In this document: positions 11,701 through 23,822 of the stretch, piece after piece
How positions within the stretch are numbered: the first letter of the stretch is position 1
How the letters are laid out: each line of letters starts with the position of its first letter
NCBI RefSeq assembly: GCF_910592395.1
Contig: NC_088317.1
Span: 17,282,039 to 17,346,038, forward strand
Length of the DNA: 64,000 bases
Source of the DNA: Lineus longissimus
Lineage: Eukaryota > Nemertea > Pilidiophora > Heteronemertea > Lineidae
Direction of reading: 5' to 3'
Translations under genes and position numbers: made by a program
The notes under the pieces: model-generated
What the model was told of the DNA's origin: nothing
What the model saw: only the letters and a program-made list of their open reading frames with translations
Databases searched by the model: none

Positions 11701-14700
11701 GTCCGGGCAGCAGATGATGACTCATTTCTTGGGAAAACGTTGGTAAGTTTGCAGAAAAACTATTCGAAAGTATTTAGGCTGTAACACCAGCCGTTCCTGA
11801 AACCTTTCAGTAGGCACCCAGTCATATACCTAAGGTGGTGTTAGGCATGTAAGGGAAAGAGACCTGCCTTCGGTATCACACTACATGTATAGTTGGAATT
11901 GAACCAGGGACGTTATGACCGCCACTCGGAGACCTGTGCCACTACACCACGGTGGCTCCATATTTTGCAGAGGAGACCCAAAGGAGATATGAATTGATGG
12001 ATGATATTGTGTTCTGTTCTAATTTTATATTTACGTTAATTTTACAGCAAGAGGAGTGGAGCAAGGATGTGATAGACGACTGGAGTCGTTCAGTGCTGGG
12101 TGGGAGGACGCCGTTACATATTGCATGCGCCAGAGATGATGACTATAAGGTAAGCGGTCGTATTGAGTTTATTTTGAAATCGCAAGTTAGTTATCATTTC
12201 ATCTCTTCATCAGATTACTGCTGTCTATCAGAACCTGGTTGTGACATTGTCTCCTCAGGCTCATTCACCAAACTACAGAAAAATCTTACGTGGCACCCTT
12301 CTGATTTATACCTCTCTCCTGGCATCACATGAGGCTCAGCAAGATGACAGCACAGTGGATTATCCTTCAAGAGAAGCAACCACGAGCATCAACTCCGAAC
12401 ACTGATGGGAAGACACGTCACTTACCAGTGATGTCACTAACATATTATATCCTATTTAGACGTCATGTCCATAACACACTGGCACTTACTGTACAACCAA
12501 GCCATGCAGACAACAGAATCGGCCCTGACGACCATGCCGGTCAGTTCAAGGTCACACCATATAAACTGGAGCAGACGTGTTGAGGTTTTTTTCTCGTGTT
12601 TTTAAAGAAACTTCATACAGTTTGTTTGCTTGTTTACAGAGTGCTACGCGTGTCGTTCACTTACTCCTTCAGCACCATGCCAACCCGAATCTTCTCTGCA
12701 ATGGACATTCACCACTTTCCCTGGCCATAACTAGTGGAAACGACACGGTAGGTTCATCATTAAGAAAAACAAGCCATTTGCAGAAAGCAAAATTGTAACG
12801 GGATATTTTCAGAATCTTTGAGCATTGCGACAGTCGTATGTTCATCTTCCTCCTCTTTCAGGCAATCGACTTCCTGCTGAAGTATTGCGCAGATCCCAGT
12901 TTACCGCTGACCCATGGTGTTGGAAGCGCCCTCTGCGTGGCATCATCTACCGAGTACGAACACAGACGGACAATAGATGGCAGGATCGCACTGGTGGGTA
13001 AAGTTTTATAGAAAAAGAAATGAAGAGTTCATAGTTTGTCTCCAGAAGAAAGGATTTAAATCCACCGAGAAAGAAATTCAGTTTGTGAAAAAATGTACTG
13101 AGGAATTCGGCACGTGATGGAGTCTTCATCGCTACGTCGAAATCCGGTTGGATGGAGCGGACAGTTGCCACCCGAGTCTATACATTGTCTGATAAAATCA
13201 AAATTCTTGATGTCGATTGTAAAATATTTGGAAATGTTCCAATTCCAGATTGACAAATTAATCAAAGCTGGTGCAAATATTCTCGCTCCAATTCTGGTTG
13301 GGCTGAAGCGTATTGCTGGCACGGCCGTAGATTATGCCTACCACATGTACAACCTGGACAGACGCATAGCCCACATGCCCTATCACGCTTTAACACAAGC
13401 CGAGAGAGAGACGTTCAACGCACGGCGGAAGTTACTGGCGCATGATGGTGATCTGCTCCGTGAGGCGGCGGTCGCCAAGGAGAAGATGCGAATCGAGGAA
13501 GAAGAGATACTGGGTTGTAGAAGTAAGTGTTGGTGCCAATAGATCGCGAATCTTAGAAATTTGCCAAATCCACGGAGAAACGCCCGCGAAAATTTGGTCG
13601 TTTACAAGAAATAGATTTGATGTTAACAATGTATACGTAAGTTTCTATTCATGATTGACTTTGACTGCTCTTGTCCTCAGGTACAAGCCCCAGCCCTGAT
13701 TTTGTGTTCACGGGTGCCGGTGCACCACTGCCTCCAGGCTCAAGGGGAAGGGCCAGTGATAGCAAGGTCAGTTTTAAGGACAGCAAGGGCCAGCTTGACG
13801 GAGAGGGGACAAGGTAAGAAAATTCCTTCATATAATTCTTTTGCTATTTCCCTCCATTTAATCTAATCAGAGACGAAATTCAAGTCGAAGAATTCAGACG
13901 CACAATCTGCCCGCATGATAGCGTTGCCTACACTCACCCTTGCTTTGTAATCCATGCCACATCACCAAACGAGCTGAGGAAACTGACTTCAATCAATACA
14001 ATTTATCATAGGTTAGGAATGATGGCTGGGGGGGGGGGGGCTTCTAGGTGATTTAGGCCCTGTGTGTTGAGGCCTGGAGGTGCCCGAATTTCAAGAGCTT
14101 GAATAGTGTCTATTGTGACCTTAGGCATTGTAGATGGTTGTTTTATTGGGTGATATGAATAAAAACTAGCAAATGCTTTTATCTATAACTCCACGTACAT
14201 TTACACTAGGCCTTTCTGTACAAAATTGAAGTAAAAGCATGGTGGGTGATGTTAGAGTCCTGAAGGCTTTGATTGCCGCTGGTGTTACTGATTTGACAAC
14301 TGGAGTGATGTTGGCAGCATTAACGTCAGATGATGTAAAATATGAGGAGGTTATCATTGAATTGATCCACTGTGGAGCTGTCATTGATGGCCTCCCATGG
14401 TCAAGGTCAAGTGATTTCAATAGATATTCGCCAACGGCTGTATTTGATTTGTCACTGCTTATCGTCGTATAGGAAGAGTGTCGTCGTTCTCACTGAAGAG
14501 GAGGCCAAAAAGTATCAATCGGCCCAAAAACGGCGTAAATTACGGACCAACATCAGGTTTGCACGACGCTATTTTTTGCACGCACCTTTCCCAGTAGTTT
14601 CCAATTACTTAGTTGCCCTCGTCTATAGGCAATGCCAGACATCAAAGCAGTTTCTTCCTGATTACCTGGGCCACAAGATAAATCAATGAACATGAATGCT

Positions 14701-17700
14701 GTTGGCCTTTAAGACCATTGACAGTGTCTGGCATTGCTCTTGGCCTTTTGATGTCCCAACTAACAAATATACATTCCAGGTTCCAGCACATTTTTGGTTT
14801 ATTCTCACACCAGTTTTTCTTAAAACATGACAAATATTGGGTGAGAGTTATAATGCACTTCCTAAATAATATGGAATAGTAATCATGAAGTTGCACATTG
14901 TACCTTTTTTGCAGAATAACCTGTCTCTATTGTGACCAAAGTACAGTCCAAATCACAATTGACATCCTGTAAATCACGTCATTGGTGCGTCAGTGGTGTG
15001 TTATTGACATGCTCCCTACGCGATGGATGGATGTTATTTGTGACTTGGACTGTAACAGATTTGTTTTATCACATCCAGATTGCATAAAGCGTTTTGAGTG
15101 CTCCGCAAATGACCAATTTTTGTCTTTATGACCGACAAAGTAGTCATGACAACATGACAGTTGTAATTTGAAAGTGCTGTTTTGTTTAATCACAAGCAAT
15201 CATGATAATGACATCAATTGTCAGACAGTGTCAAGAGAAGCTTTAGACCTGTCAAATGCTCGGCAATTGCATTTTTCTTTAGACGTCTTTTCAGATTAGA
15301 ATAGTTGACTGTCTAGAAAAGTTTGGACTTAGTACCAAGATACTAGATTTAGAACGACTTGGTCTTAGCTTCAGTTAGTATTTAGAATATACTTGTGACA
15401 TAGTTGAGTGAAAATCATTTTCAAAAATGCTGCTTTCCAATGTATTCAAACAATGCTGTTAGATGCATTTCCAACTTGAAACATTCACTATACAGCAATA
15501 TGAACTTCCTTGTCCATAATTGAGTACCTGACTAAACCTAGTCACTCCAGTGGAGCATAGCTCGCCAACAAGATTTATCCACTTACTCCTGTCCTGGGCA
15601 GTTCTCTCAACTCGGGTCCAGTTCATCCCTATAGTCCTAGCCCCGTGTTCTGTCGATCGTCGTCATGTGGTCCTGGCCTGCCTGGGCACTGTCCGCCTTG
15701 AGAGTTCCCCCTGGGTGCATGCCTCGTGATGATATTCCTTGACTCCCTCAGGGTGCGGTGCCAGTTCCACTTCCTCCATGACCTGCAGTTCTATCTGCCT
15801 GTCTAATCTGTCAATAAGCCATGAAAGCTTCATCTCTCTCCTTCAGGAAGCCACTGTTCAAGTACTGCTACGAATGCGGACGATCGGTTGGAATCCGCCT
15901 GACAGCCTGCACTCGCTGTAAGGAGGTGTTCTACTGCAGTAAGGCGTGTAAGCTGAAGGCTTGGAATGCTCGACATAAAGAGGAGTGTGTCAGAGTGGGC
16001 GGTAAGTTGAACCCCGTCAAAATGTAATTTGCAAAATTGTTGTTGGCATTTTATTTTTGCCGATTTTGTGCATAACTAAGATTAGTGAAAAAACAAAAAT
16101 TGCGAAAAAATATTTTTCATTTGAAAAGCTGAAGAAATTTGACAATGCAGATTTTGTGCATAACTAGGATTTGTGAAAAAACGAAAATTGCGAAAAAATA
16201 TTTTTGATTTGAAAGTTGAAGAAATTTCGCACTTCTCCGAAATAAAAAGTTTTTTTTTTTTTTCAAAAATTTTTGTGATTGCTAAAATGCAAGAGAACAA
16301 CGCTGCCTGCATCCTGGCTCATAACCAACTGCTCCCCTTGCTGTGTTTCACATTTTGATCGAACTAGGTATAACAAATATTATGACCTAACCCTTGGCTT
16401 TCAACTACCGAATATTCTTTTTTAATTTCATAATTTTCATAACGTGTTTTTAAAAGACTGTAGCTTGAAACTGAAAAGAGTTGGAATACTTAAAACTGCC
16501 CACGCGCAACCGGAAGACGGTCCAATGAAACCATATGCCTCGATACTTATTTTATACTGCAGAATTTCATAATCTTTGTAACAGTCAGTATCTTTTGCAA
16601 ATAATCTACACCCGTTTCATGTAACATGCTTATTTTAACATAGACAATTTCCTCAAACTGCTGCGTGCACCAGAATCGGACTCTGAGCATGTTTTTCTGA
16701 GATGAATCATGTTTAATTTCACAACGGCATGATAGAATTTTTCGAAGAGGAGGTCTAGTCGGACGACGGTCGTCAGGTGAGTAATGCAATCGTCAAAAAC
16801 CTATTAAGTTGAAATTTCACAAAACTGCGTCTCCGGTACTTTGAAGTAATAGGTCTTTGCTAACCTGTATGGTATTATGCCACAAGGCTCTCAGAAATTT
16901 GATATTTTGATCATTTCACCATCATATAACGGCCTATAGTGACTGCTATCGAAATGAGGCCAAAGCGTTTGGAGGCATGCAGAGAATGTCACACACTAAC
17001 ACTACAGTTCACGTGATCCATGCTTGCCCTGCTTTCAAACTGCCTGCCTTTACGTGACATCACAAGCTCGATTTCTGTCCACGTGTGAAATAACATTTCC
17101 CAGCCCAATGCTGTACAAACCAATAATTAACAACCAGTTAAATGTCTCTAACTTTCTGCAGTACCAGTCCTGTTGGTACCTTTAAGCTTTAGATAAACAG
17201 TGAATGCAATTTATGGCCAAAGATATTATTACAGAGAGATGGCAGGAAGGTCAAATTACATTCGAAAATTTCGGAGGAAATTGTCTCAAACTTATCGTCC
17301 AGATCTTTCTGTGATGACGTCATTGGCACCTACCGTTTCTTTTGAACTCAATTCAATAAAACTTTTCAAAAAGACTATTCAAATGCTAAAATCAGATGCA
17401 CATTTCTTTATCAACTCAATCACTTTCACTTTCCCCTTTGCCCCTTGAATTACCGGTATTTCAAAAAATTAAATTCTAAAAAGATATTTCTCAAAAAAGA
17501 AATTTCTCACGAAAGTGTTATGTTTCAGGCCCCGAGAGTCGTAAAGGTCACAGTCAATCCAAGGCAGCTCTTTCAGATGATGAGGACGACCCTTCAAGTC
17601 CTCGGAAGCATAAAGAAACGACTGCAGCTAAAGGTGAGAAATATCCAGTTCTCCTAACCTGTTTGATTGCTGATTGGCTTGAGGGATTGGTACCGAATGA

Positions 17701-20700
17701 GTATTGGTCACTCACCTAACACTGCAAATGTGGAGCTAAAATGTAGACCGAACTGAATTAACCCTGAAGACCCTCTCAATAATGCCCCTAAAGGAATCTC
17801 ATTAAGCCAGATGGGTGTCCTGTAAATTAAGGAAAAGTTCACGCTTCCTTGATGGTGACGTCTTTATTCTGATTCATGACATGTCATGTCTAGATTTGTT
17901 CAACTGGTAATAGAGTACTAACGCCTTGTTTTCATCTTCAGTTGAATCAGTGAAAGGCATCTTGAAGAAATCGAAGGCGTTTAGTTTGCGGTAGACAGGT
18001 TGCTTGGATGTGGTGGAGGGACGCGCCTAATGACAGAATCACGACTGAGAAAAGCTCAAACAATCTTAGCTCTCAATGAAAATGTCTGTGACGCTGTCGT
18101 GAATTCAAACACGGACCTAAATACCTGACTGACAGACACATTGCACTGTGAGGCGAGAATTTTAATGGTTTGGGTCTCGATTGTTGAGCAGACCATGGTA
18201 TTTGGTGGAGGTTGGGGAGATGGAGGGCAAATAAATGCATATTTGCTCTACTTTCTACTTTGTTGATTTAAAAAACGTGGGGGGGGGATGTAGGTGTAAA
18301 AACTTTGCTGATAAAGCCAATCAAACCAGCGAGAACTTTGTGATTTATGAAATTGTACATCTTTAGTGAATTCCACTGTTGGACTCATTGGGCTTTGGTA
18401 TTTATTGCATGAGTAATCAAGTATTGTTTTGCATGGTGTAGTTTTCTATTTTCTATGTACTATGTAGTTATATTCAATAAAAGTAGGTTATGTGCGTTAG
18501 TTTGTTATTCTTTGTCCATCTTTATAGTAATATGCAAATAATGATTTGACTGGTTTGGCGCAATCTGCACTTCAAAGGTTCTGACTGCATTCACAGGTTG
18601 TCCCTAGGTTGTGACCAGACGTCTGATGGACTGGTTTGTCACAACCCATCCTGAGGAAATCAGTGATTGTAAGCGACGCTCTGATTCAGCGCACTAACTT
18701 CTGCGCTGGTTCTTCACCAAATGAGAGGAATGTCTCAAGGGTTTGGGTGCAGTGCCAGAGAAGGGAACATTAACCCCTGATATCCTCAGGATGGTCAAAA
18801 CCTGAACTTGAAAAGGATTTGATGAAACAGTCCGGACTGTATTCACAGCATATTTCTCAGTTGTGACCACGCATCGACTGGGTTGTGACAGTCCAAGGAA
18901 CCATCGCAACTAGTAAGATGTGCCTACTGTCATTGCCTTCAACTCTTGATGACACTCATTACATGTAGCTATATGAACAGCCAGGACCAAGCGAAGCTCC
19001 CTGGCCGACAGGCCTCTTATATTCGAGGGACGACTTGGGCGTGGGATTGTCCCTTTAAGGTAATATTTGTTTGTTTCAGGTCGTTCCAGAAGTCCCAGTC
19101 CCAGGTCACGTAGCCATGGCAGGGTAGACAGTCCAACACCTGTTACAATCCCCGACAAACGGTTACCAGCCTCGGTCGCTAATCTAATGGCCGATAAAAA
19201 CGCCATGAGGATCAAGGTTAGTGTTTAATGTGGTGGACATGGGGTGTTAATGGTCAAGATTTTATTACCAATTTGAGACTCGGTGTCCCCGAGTTCAGGA
19301 GTGAGTCTGTGAATATGTATGTGAATGAATCTATGAATGAGTCTATGAATGAGTCTATGAGTGAGTCAATGAATGAGTCTATGAGTGAATCAATGAATGA
19401 GTCTATGAGTGAGTCAATGAATGAGTCTATGAGTGAATCAATGAATGAGTCTATGAGTGAGTCTCTGAATGAAACTTTGTTAATCTTTGAATGAGTGTTA
19501 TCAGTAAATATTATTGAGAGTGAATCTATGAAGTGAGTCTATTAGTAGAAGTTAGCCAGACTGAATCTATGAACATGATGAATGATGGAGGAATCTATGA
19601 ATGGACAAAATGAGATTGATTTGTTTGTGATTCTGTAGAAAGATCGTCAAAATCCTACAACTTGTAGTGACATTGAGGTCAGGCTGACAACTGATCCTAT
19701 CCCAGACAAGCAGTTACCAAAAGGTCGTCCCAAACGTAGACGTCGTAATGATGGCAATACGATACCCATGGCAAAATTGAAGGCGGTTAAACGCGCCATG
19801 AAAATCAAGGTTAGTATTGATTATGGTGGCTTGAAGGCGCTAAAGGTTTTCATGTCTCTGAATCTATGAATGAAGAAATGAGATTGATGTGTTCATGGTT
19901 CTGTTGTATTGTAGAAAGGGGTTTATTCCAAAACGTTTTGCAAGTCGGGAGGTGCATGCAGGTTAGCCAACTGGTAATGAATGTGTGAGTGGGCATGAGT
20001 CAATGAATGAATCAGTGAACCAGACTGAATCTATAACCTGATGAATGATGGAGGAATCTATGAATGTACAAAAGGTGATTGATTTGTTGTGATTCTGTAG
20101 AAAGATCGTCAAAATCCTACAACTTGTAGTGAGAGTGAGGTCAGGCTGACAACTGATCCTATCCCAGACAAGCAGTTACCAAAAGGTCGTCCCAATCGTA
20201 GGCGTCGTAACGATGGCAATACGGTAACCATGGTAAAATTGAAGGCGGTTAAACGCGCCATGAAAATCAAGGTTAGTATTGATTATGGTGGCTTGAAGGC
20301 GCTAAAGGTTTTCATGTCTCTGAATCTATGAATGAAGAAATGAGATTGATGTGTTCATGGTTCTGTTGTATTGTAGAAAGGGGTTTATTCCAAAACGTTT
20401 TGCAAGTCGGGAGGTGCATGCAGGTTAGCCAACTGGTAACGAATGTGTGAGTGGGCATGAGTCAATGAATGAATCAGTGAACCAGACTGAATCTATGAAC
20501 CTGATGAATGATGGAGGAATCTATGAATGGACAAAAGGTGATTGATTTGTTGTGATTCTGTAGAAAGATCGTCAAAATCCTACAACTTGTAGTGAGAGTG
20601 AGGTCAGGCTGACAACTGATCCTATCCCAGACGAGCAGTTACCAAAAGGTCGTCCCAATCATAGACGTCGTAACGATGGCAATACGGTAACCATGGCAAA

Positions 20701-21518
20701 ATTGAAGGCGGTTAAACACGCCATGAAAATCAAGGTTAGTATTGATTATGGTGGCTTGAAGGCGCTAAAGGTTTTCAAGTCTGGAAGACACTGGCTGTCT
20801 TTGCAGGAGTTAAGATGGGTATATAAACCCTAGGTTTTGGAGACTCCAGGAGACAGTTTAGATTTGCTATTAAGTCGACTCACGTCATGCCGAGAGGAAC
20901 TAACCGATTTAACAACTCTGCTTGATGTGCGCTCGCTCAGTAACGTCAATATGTGATTTGATTCTGATGAAATCTATTGATGAACTTTTGGATGAATGTA
21001 CAAGTGAACCGGTGAATGAGTAGAAATGAGTTATGATTGAATGCATGACACAATTTCAGCCAATAATCTATGATTGACGATATATATTCATCAATTATAT
21101 TGACTGTATTTCAAAAGTTGGAAATCCTGAGCATATTAGAGTAGAATGGGTTGTTGCTTTTTGTAGTTTTGCTGGAAAAAATCAAAAAAGTTTAAGACGG
21201 GCGTCGTTTATGCTACTTCAGGGAAGTGGGGCTTTGAAGCACGCGGGGAAAATTCATCAGGATTCACCAACTTCTTTTCAGGTCCCATTTAAAGGTCGTA
21301 GTCAGAGTGCGCGAATTGCAGCTGCCTTAGGGCAGCATGGCATCCGGTCCGGCTCTATCGGCCAAGGTGGTTACTTTGGCAAGGGAACGAAAGGGGGCGC
21401 CACGAAAGACGGCCATGGCGGTTACTTTGGCAAAGGGATGAAAGGGGGTGCCAGTGATGGCCAGTTCAGAGACCAAGATGAATATGACGAGAACATGGAC
21501 AACTACAGCTATAACTAG
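5680..21518 (+). CDS. ANKMY1: ANKMY1-like protein: MORN, ankyrin and MYND-finger gene, complete (two alternative 3' ends)
   Basis: Exons read by me, all GT..AG and in consistent phase: 5680-5896, 6278-6372, 8628-8774, 8990-9682, 9862-10114, 10300-10777, 10978-11149, 11602-11742, 12048-12149, 12640-12747, 12862-12993, 13249-13522, 13681-13813, 14238-14405, 14473-14556, 15847-16001, 17529-17633. They continue either to 17942-17994 (short form, 3,510 nt, 1,169 residues) or to 19080-19216, 19639-19809, 20101-20271, 20564-20734 and 21282-21518 (long form, 4,344 nt, 1,447 residues). Both totals are divisible by three. The domain order is that of vertebrate ANKMY1: N-terminal MORN repeats, ankyrin repeats, a conserved block containing [18 protein letters not shown], then a MYND zinc finger. 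The chosen start is the ATG of [10 protein letters not shown]; the frame is open upstream to 5464, so a longer N terminus is possible. The molecular role of ANKMY1 is poorly known, and no enzyme domain is seen. The human protein is shorter (about 940 residues). Confidence 0.9.
6454..6735 (+). mobile_element. tRNA-derived SINE
   Basis: The head has an A-box-like GGCCTAGTGATTAGGGCG and a B-box-like GGTTCAAGGCC, as in RNA polymerase III promoters of tRNA-derived SINEs. The body contains GGGTACAAACTGCCTTCTCA and CCAGGCACCTGGCG, which reappear in opposite orientation at 58.9-59.1 kb. It lies inside ANKMY1 intron 2. The tail boundary is approximate. Confidence 0.75.
6846..7031 (+). mobile_element. 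MITE-like repeat 'CTCTATTAAGGACA', copy 1
   Basis: Ends TACAGTAGAACCTCCC and GAGGTTTTATTGTA are imperfect inverted repeats. The inside repeats CCTCTCTATTAAGGACA and its complement TGTCCTTAATAGAGAGG. Similar copies lie at 47456-47637 and, in reverse, at 50513-50699. Its open frames are a by-product of the repeat. Confidence 0.75.
8990..9682 (+). CDS. ANKMY1: ANKMY1 exon 4: last MORN unit, acidic linker, first ankyrin repeat
   Basis: This 693-nt phase 0/0 exon follows CTTTTGCAG and ends at GTAAGT. It starts with a MORN-like piece ([20 protein letters not shown]) and continues through a linker of low complexity with many Asp and Glu. It ends in an ankyrin repeat ([19 protein letters not shown] ... 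GHTALLGAA). The exon is intact with no in-frame stop. Confidence 0.9.
9862..14405 (+). CDS. ANKMY1: ANKMY1 exons 5-14: ankyrin-repeat region
   Basis: Ankyrin segments seen in order: exon 5 [18 protein letters not shown]; exon 7 [14 protein letters not shown] and [11 protein letters not shown]; exon 8 [10 protein letters not shown] ... [11 protein letters not shown]; exon 9 [15 protein letters not shown]; exon 10 [18 protein letters not shown]; exon 11 [14 protein letters not shown]; exon 12 [14 protein letters not shown]; exon 14 [12 protein letters not shown]. Exon 6 (10300-10777) is a Ser/Arg/Glu-rich, probably disordered insert between repeats. Exon 12 also carries a charged helix rich in Glu and Lys. 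Ankyrin repeats bind protein partners; the partner here is unknown. Confidence 0.88.
11797..11959 (-). mobile_element. tRNA-derived SINE, minus strand
   Basis: Read on the minus strand it starts GGAGCCACCGTGGTGTAGTG (A-box region) and has a B-box GGTTCAATTCC about 50 bases on, followed by a short body. It is inside the ANKMY1 intron between exons 8 and 9. It is not a functional tRNA, as there is no complete cloverleaf. Confidence 0.7.
14019..14041. repeat. Poly-G tract in ANKMY1 intron
   Basis: A run of about eleven G residues near 14030. A shorter G run of eight lies at about 18280. Simple low-complexity tracts. Confidence 0.6.
14148..14240. mobile_element. Truncated 118-bp MITE abutting ANKMY1 exon 14
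   Basis: The left end GGGTGATATGAATAAAAACT follows ATT. Similarity to the 2983 copy runs to AAGTAAAAGCAT and then stops, so the right inverted repeat is missing. The predicted exon 14 starts at 14238, within the last bases of the element. Confidence 0.8.
14473..16001 (+). CDS. ANKMY1: ANKMY1 exons 15-16: basic linker and MYND zinc finger
   Basis: Exon 14473-14556 encodes a basic helix ([17 protein letters not shown]) and joins exon 15847-16001 as [10 protein letters not shown]. The finger is complete: CYECG, then [14 protein letters not shown], then H-x3-C in HKEEC, giving the C-x2-C ... C-x2-C ... C-x3-C ... H-x3-C ligand set of MYND domains. MYND fingers bind proline-rich peptides. The position just after the ankyrin block is the ANKMY1 architecture. 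Confidence 0.92.
17529..17994 (+). CDS. ANKMY1: ANKMY1 exon 17 and short alternative terminal exon
   Basis: Exon 17529-17633 encodes a Ser/Asp/Lys-rich tail (including [14 protein letters not shown]). It can splice to 17942-17994 (acceptor ATCTTCAG), which encodes [17 protein letters not shown] and then TAG. A canonical AATAAA lies at about 18476, giving a plausible polyadenylation site for the short transcript. Confidence 0.8.
19080..21518 (+). CDS. ANKMY1: ANKMY1 long-isoform 3' exons, including a triplicated exon
   Basis: Exon 19080-19216 (acceptor TTGTTTCAG, phase-compatible with exon 17) encodes an RS-rich stretch ([14 protein letters not shown]). Three exons of 171 nt each (19639-19809, 20101-20271, 20564-20734) are tandem copies spaced 462-463 bases. 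Each begins [10 protein letters not shown] and ends KRAMKIK or KHAMKIK, and each carries a basic GRP(K/N)(R/H)RRRNDG motif. The last exon, 21282-21518, encodes two GGYFGKG(T/M)KGGA repeats and an acidic, Tyr-rich tail ending NYSYN. All are phase 0/0, so any number of the 171-nt copies keeps the frame. No domain is recognised in this tail, which could also belong to a separate downstream transcript. Confidence 0.72.
19311..19493. repeat. ATGAATGAGTCT-type minisatellite in ANKMY1 intron
   Basis: 12-base words ATGAATGAGTCT, ATGAGTGAGTCA and variants alternate for about 15 units. They read as an open Met-Asn-Glu-Ser / Met-Ser-Glu-Ser frame. The array lies between exons 19080-19216 and 19639-19809, and fragments of similar sequence recur in the two following introns, so it is intronic. 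Confidence 0.75.
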
Positions 21519-23820
21519 ACATTCCATGGGTTCATAATTTTGGGCCAAAATTCTGAGAAACCTTTTTTGAAAACACCCATTTTTTTTCGTGTGGCAAAAA
21601 AATCATGGAAAAAGGACTGTTTGACATTCTCCGTTTTGGAATTTTTGACTTTTATTTGTTACTTTTTGGTATCTTTTGTGCAACTTTCTAGAATTTTGCC
21701 ACAAGACTGTGAACCTTAATTTATACATTTGTGCTATCTTGTCAAAATATTGAAAGTAATGATCATTGTCTGTAATGAGCTAACGTGAATCTATTAGATT
21801 GTGTATACCTGTTCGATTTTTTAGCGTACTTATTTTTGCTACTATTGTCTTTTCAGTAAAGAGAGAAACTTTGCTTGACGGTGGATAGGTTAAGGTGAAG
21901 GGTAATTTAATTGGCTGTCACAGTTGTGAATCATAACCCCACTGCTGCTCAAAATGGCTGTTCCGTTTTAGGTTCAACACTTCTAGGACTAATGCCAAAG
22001 TTTGCCAAAAAAGTAACACAATGAAGAAAGATTCAGGATCCACAAAAAAAATTAATTCGTTTTTCACATTAGCAAACTTTATTTCTGTTGACACAATATA
22101 TTTTTGCATCTTTTTTCTTCAAAAAAGACAGAACTTTTACAAAGATATTGATCACTTGAAGTGTTGAATGATTTTCCTTGGAAGTTTTGCACTCGTGTAA
22201 ACTTGAAACTGTTTTGAGTGATGTTTTCAATTCCTTTAATGATTGTGCCACTCCTCTGAAATTCTGTGATGTTTCCAAGCCAAGTCACTAACTCCCTCAA
22301 CAAGCATTTACCAGCACTTTTTCCCTGGAATACAGTGTCTAACTCTTGAGTCATATCACCTAACCATCACTTTCACAGTCACATTACAAGACTTCGGAAA
22401 AGTATGAAACAGTCATATTCATATTAAATCCTAAAATTTGATGCATAGAGAGCTGGTGAAAATTGGTTACAATGCATAGGATTTTGCAGTCACGGGACTC
22501 TGTCCTGGCCAGGAAATGCCTATGTATGTTTTTTCACCCAGATTTCCTATCTCAAAGGATTTTAATCCTTTCTTTACAAGACAAAAGCATGAATTTTTCA
22601 CAGATGAATAAATGATTAATAAACTACATGTACATGGTTGTCCCCAACACTCCTTATGTTTCCTCAAATGAGTGGTCATGTAATACTTTGCACACATGTG
22701 AAGATTACTAAGAAATTTGGCCTTTTGGAAGGAAGCCACAGTGATATATGTTCTGGCAAAAACTCATTATTGGCCAAATAATCACCGGTGGTATGTTTAA
22801 TGTGAAATCGTGTTACTTTTATTCTATATCAGTAATCTTTCGTAGTAATTGATTAACATTGTCAATAATGATTAAAGACTAGTCTTCTTTGATTGAAGTG
22901 ATTAAAGCTGTGATTTCATTGTGAGGGCTATTCCATTTTGATAGTGCGTCAGGTTTTTTCACAACTTTCTCTTTCACTGTTTCTTCTCCTGATACTTTTC
23001 ACGGCGCTAAAAAGTTGGCTGATTTGCTCATTTTCATTTGACGATAAATCAAACATTGCGCTTGCTGCAGAAATTCGATGGCTGATGCATTAGAGCAGGA
23101 ATTAACACACTTTGTAATGTTGCTTTTGACAGTGCTTTCCGGAAAAATTCTGAAAATAAATAGCTTTGGTGTCTTAAAAGTCGACTGTGATTTAGGTCAA
23201 AAGTAGATGAAAACACCGATGAACTATGGATTTGGGACACCCTGTAGGTGGTTATTGTGATTGTTAGAGAACTTTACAACATTTTAAAAACACTTTTGAT
23301 TATTATTTGTAAATAGGAATATTGCAGAGGCCTACTTGTACAAATATATTGTTTATATTCTATACTTGTGGTAGAGGGTTAAAAGTAGATGTACAGTCTG
23401 TTCCTGTTTTTGAAATGTTTGCGCAGATCATTTCTTACTTGTCTTGTGATGACAAGGCTGATAGCGGATCTATTTGTTTGAAAAGAAGAAAGAACTGTTA
23501 ACCGCTAAATTCTCACGCTTTTAAATTACCGTATTTCGTAAAAATTTGGAAATCTTATTTTGACCAATTGCTAAATGGGTTTCAGTTTTTCCAATTAGAA
23601 ATTTATTTGTTGCGAATTGAGGTAATTAAGTCCGTGGAAATAAAACTCTGGCCACAATTTGACGGTTTGCAGTATTTCTTTGAAAAGAAAGAAGGTCTCA
23701 TCATTTGAGTGAAAAGATTGCCAGTGCAAGAAGATGATGTGAAAGTAGATTAAACAATATCAATAAACATACAAGACTTTATTTATTTTTGGTAATGCAC
23801 TGGCACAACCTGATCTCTCT
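21519..23820. other. Downstream of ANKMY1, no gene seen
   Basis: AT-rich DNA with only short ORFs lacking recognisable motifs. Probably the 3' UTR of the long ANKMY1 transcript followed by intergenic DNA. No clear element boundaries were found. Confidence 0.4.
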
Positions 23821-23822
23821 CC

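Noticed and set aside
13103-13114. GAATTCGGCACG, identical to the start of a common cDNA-library adapter
   Set aside because: It sits inside ordinary intron sequence with no adapter continuation and no vector on either side, so it is most likely chance.
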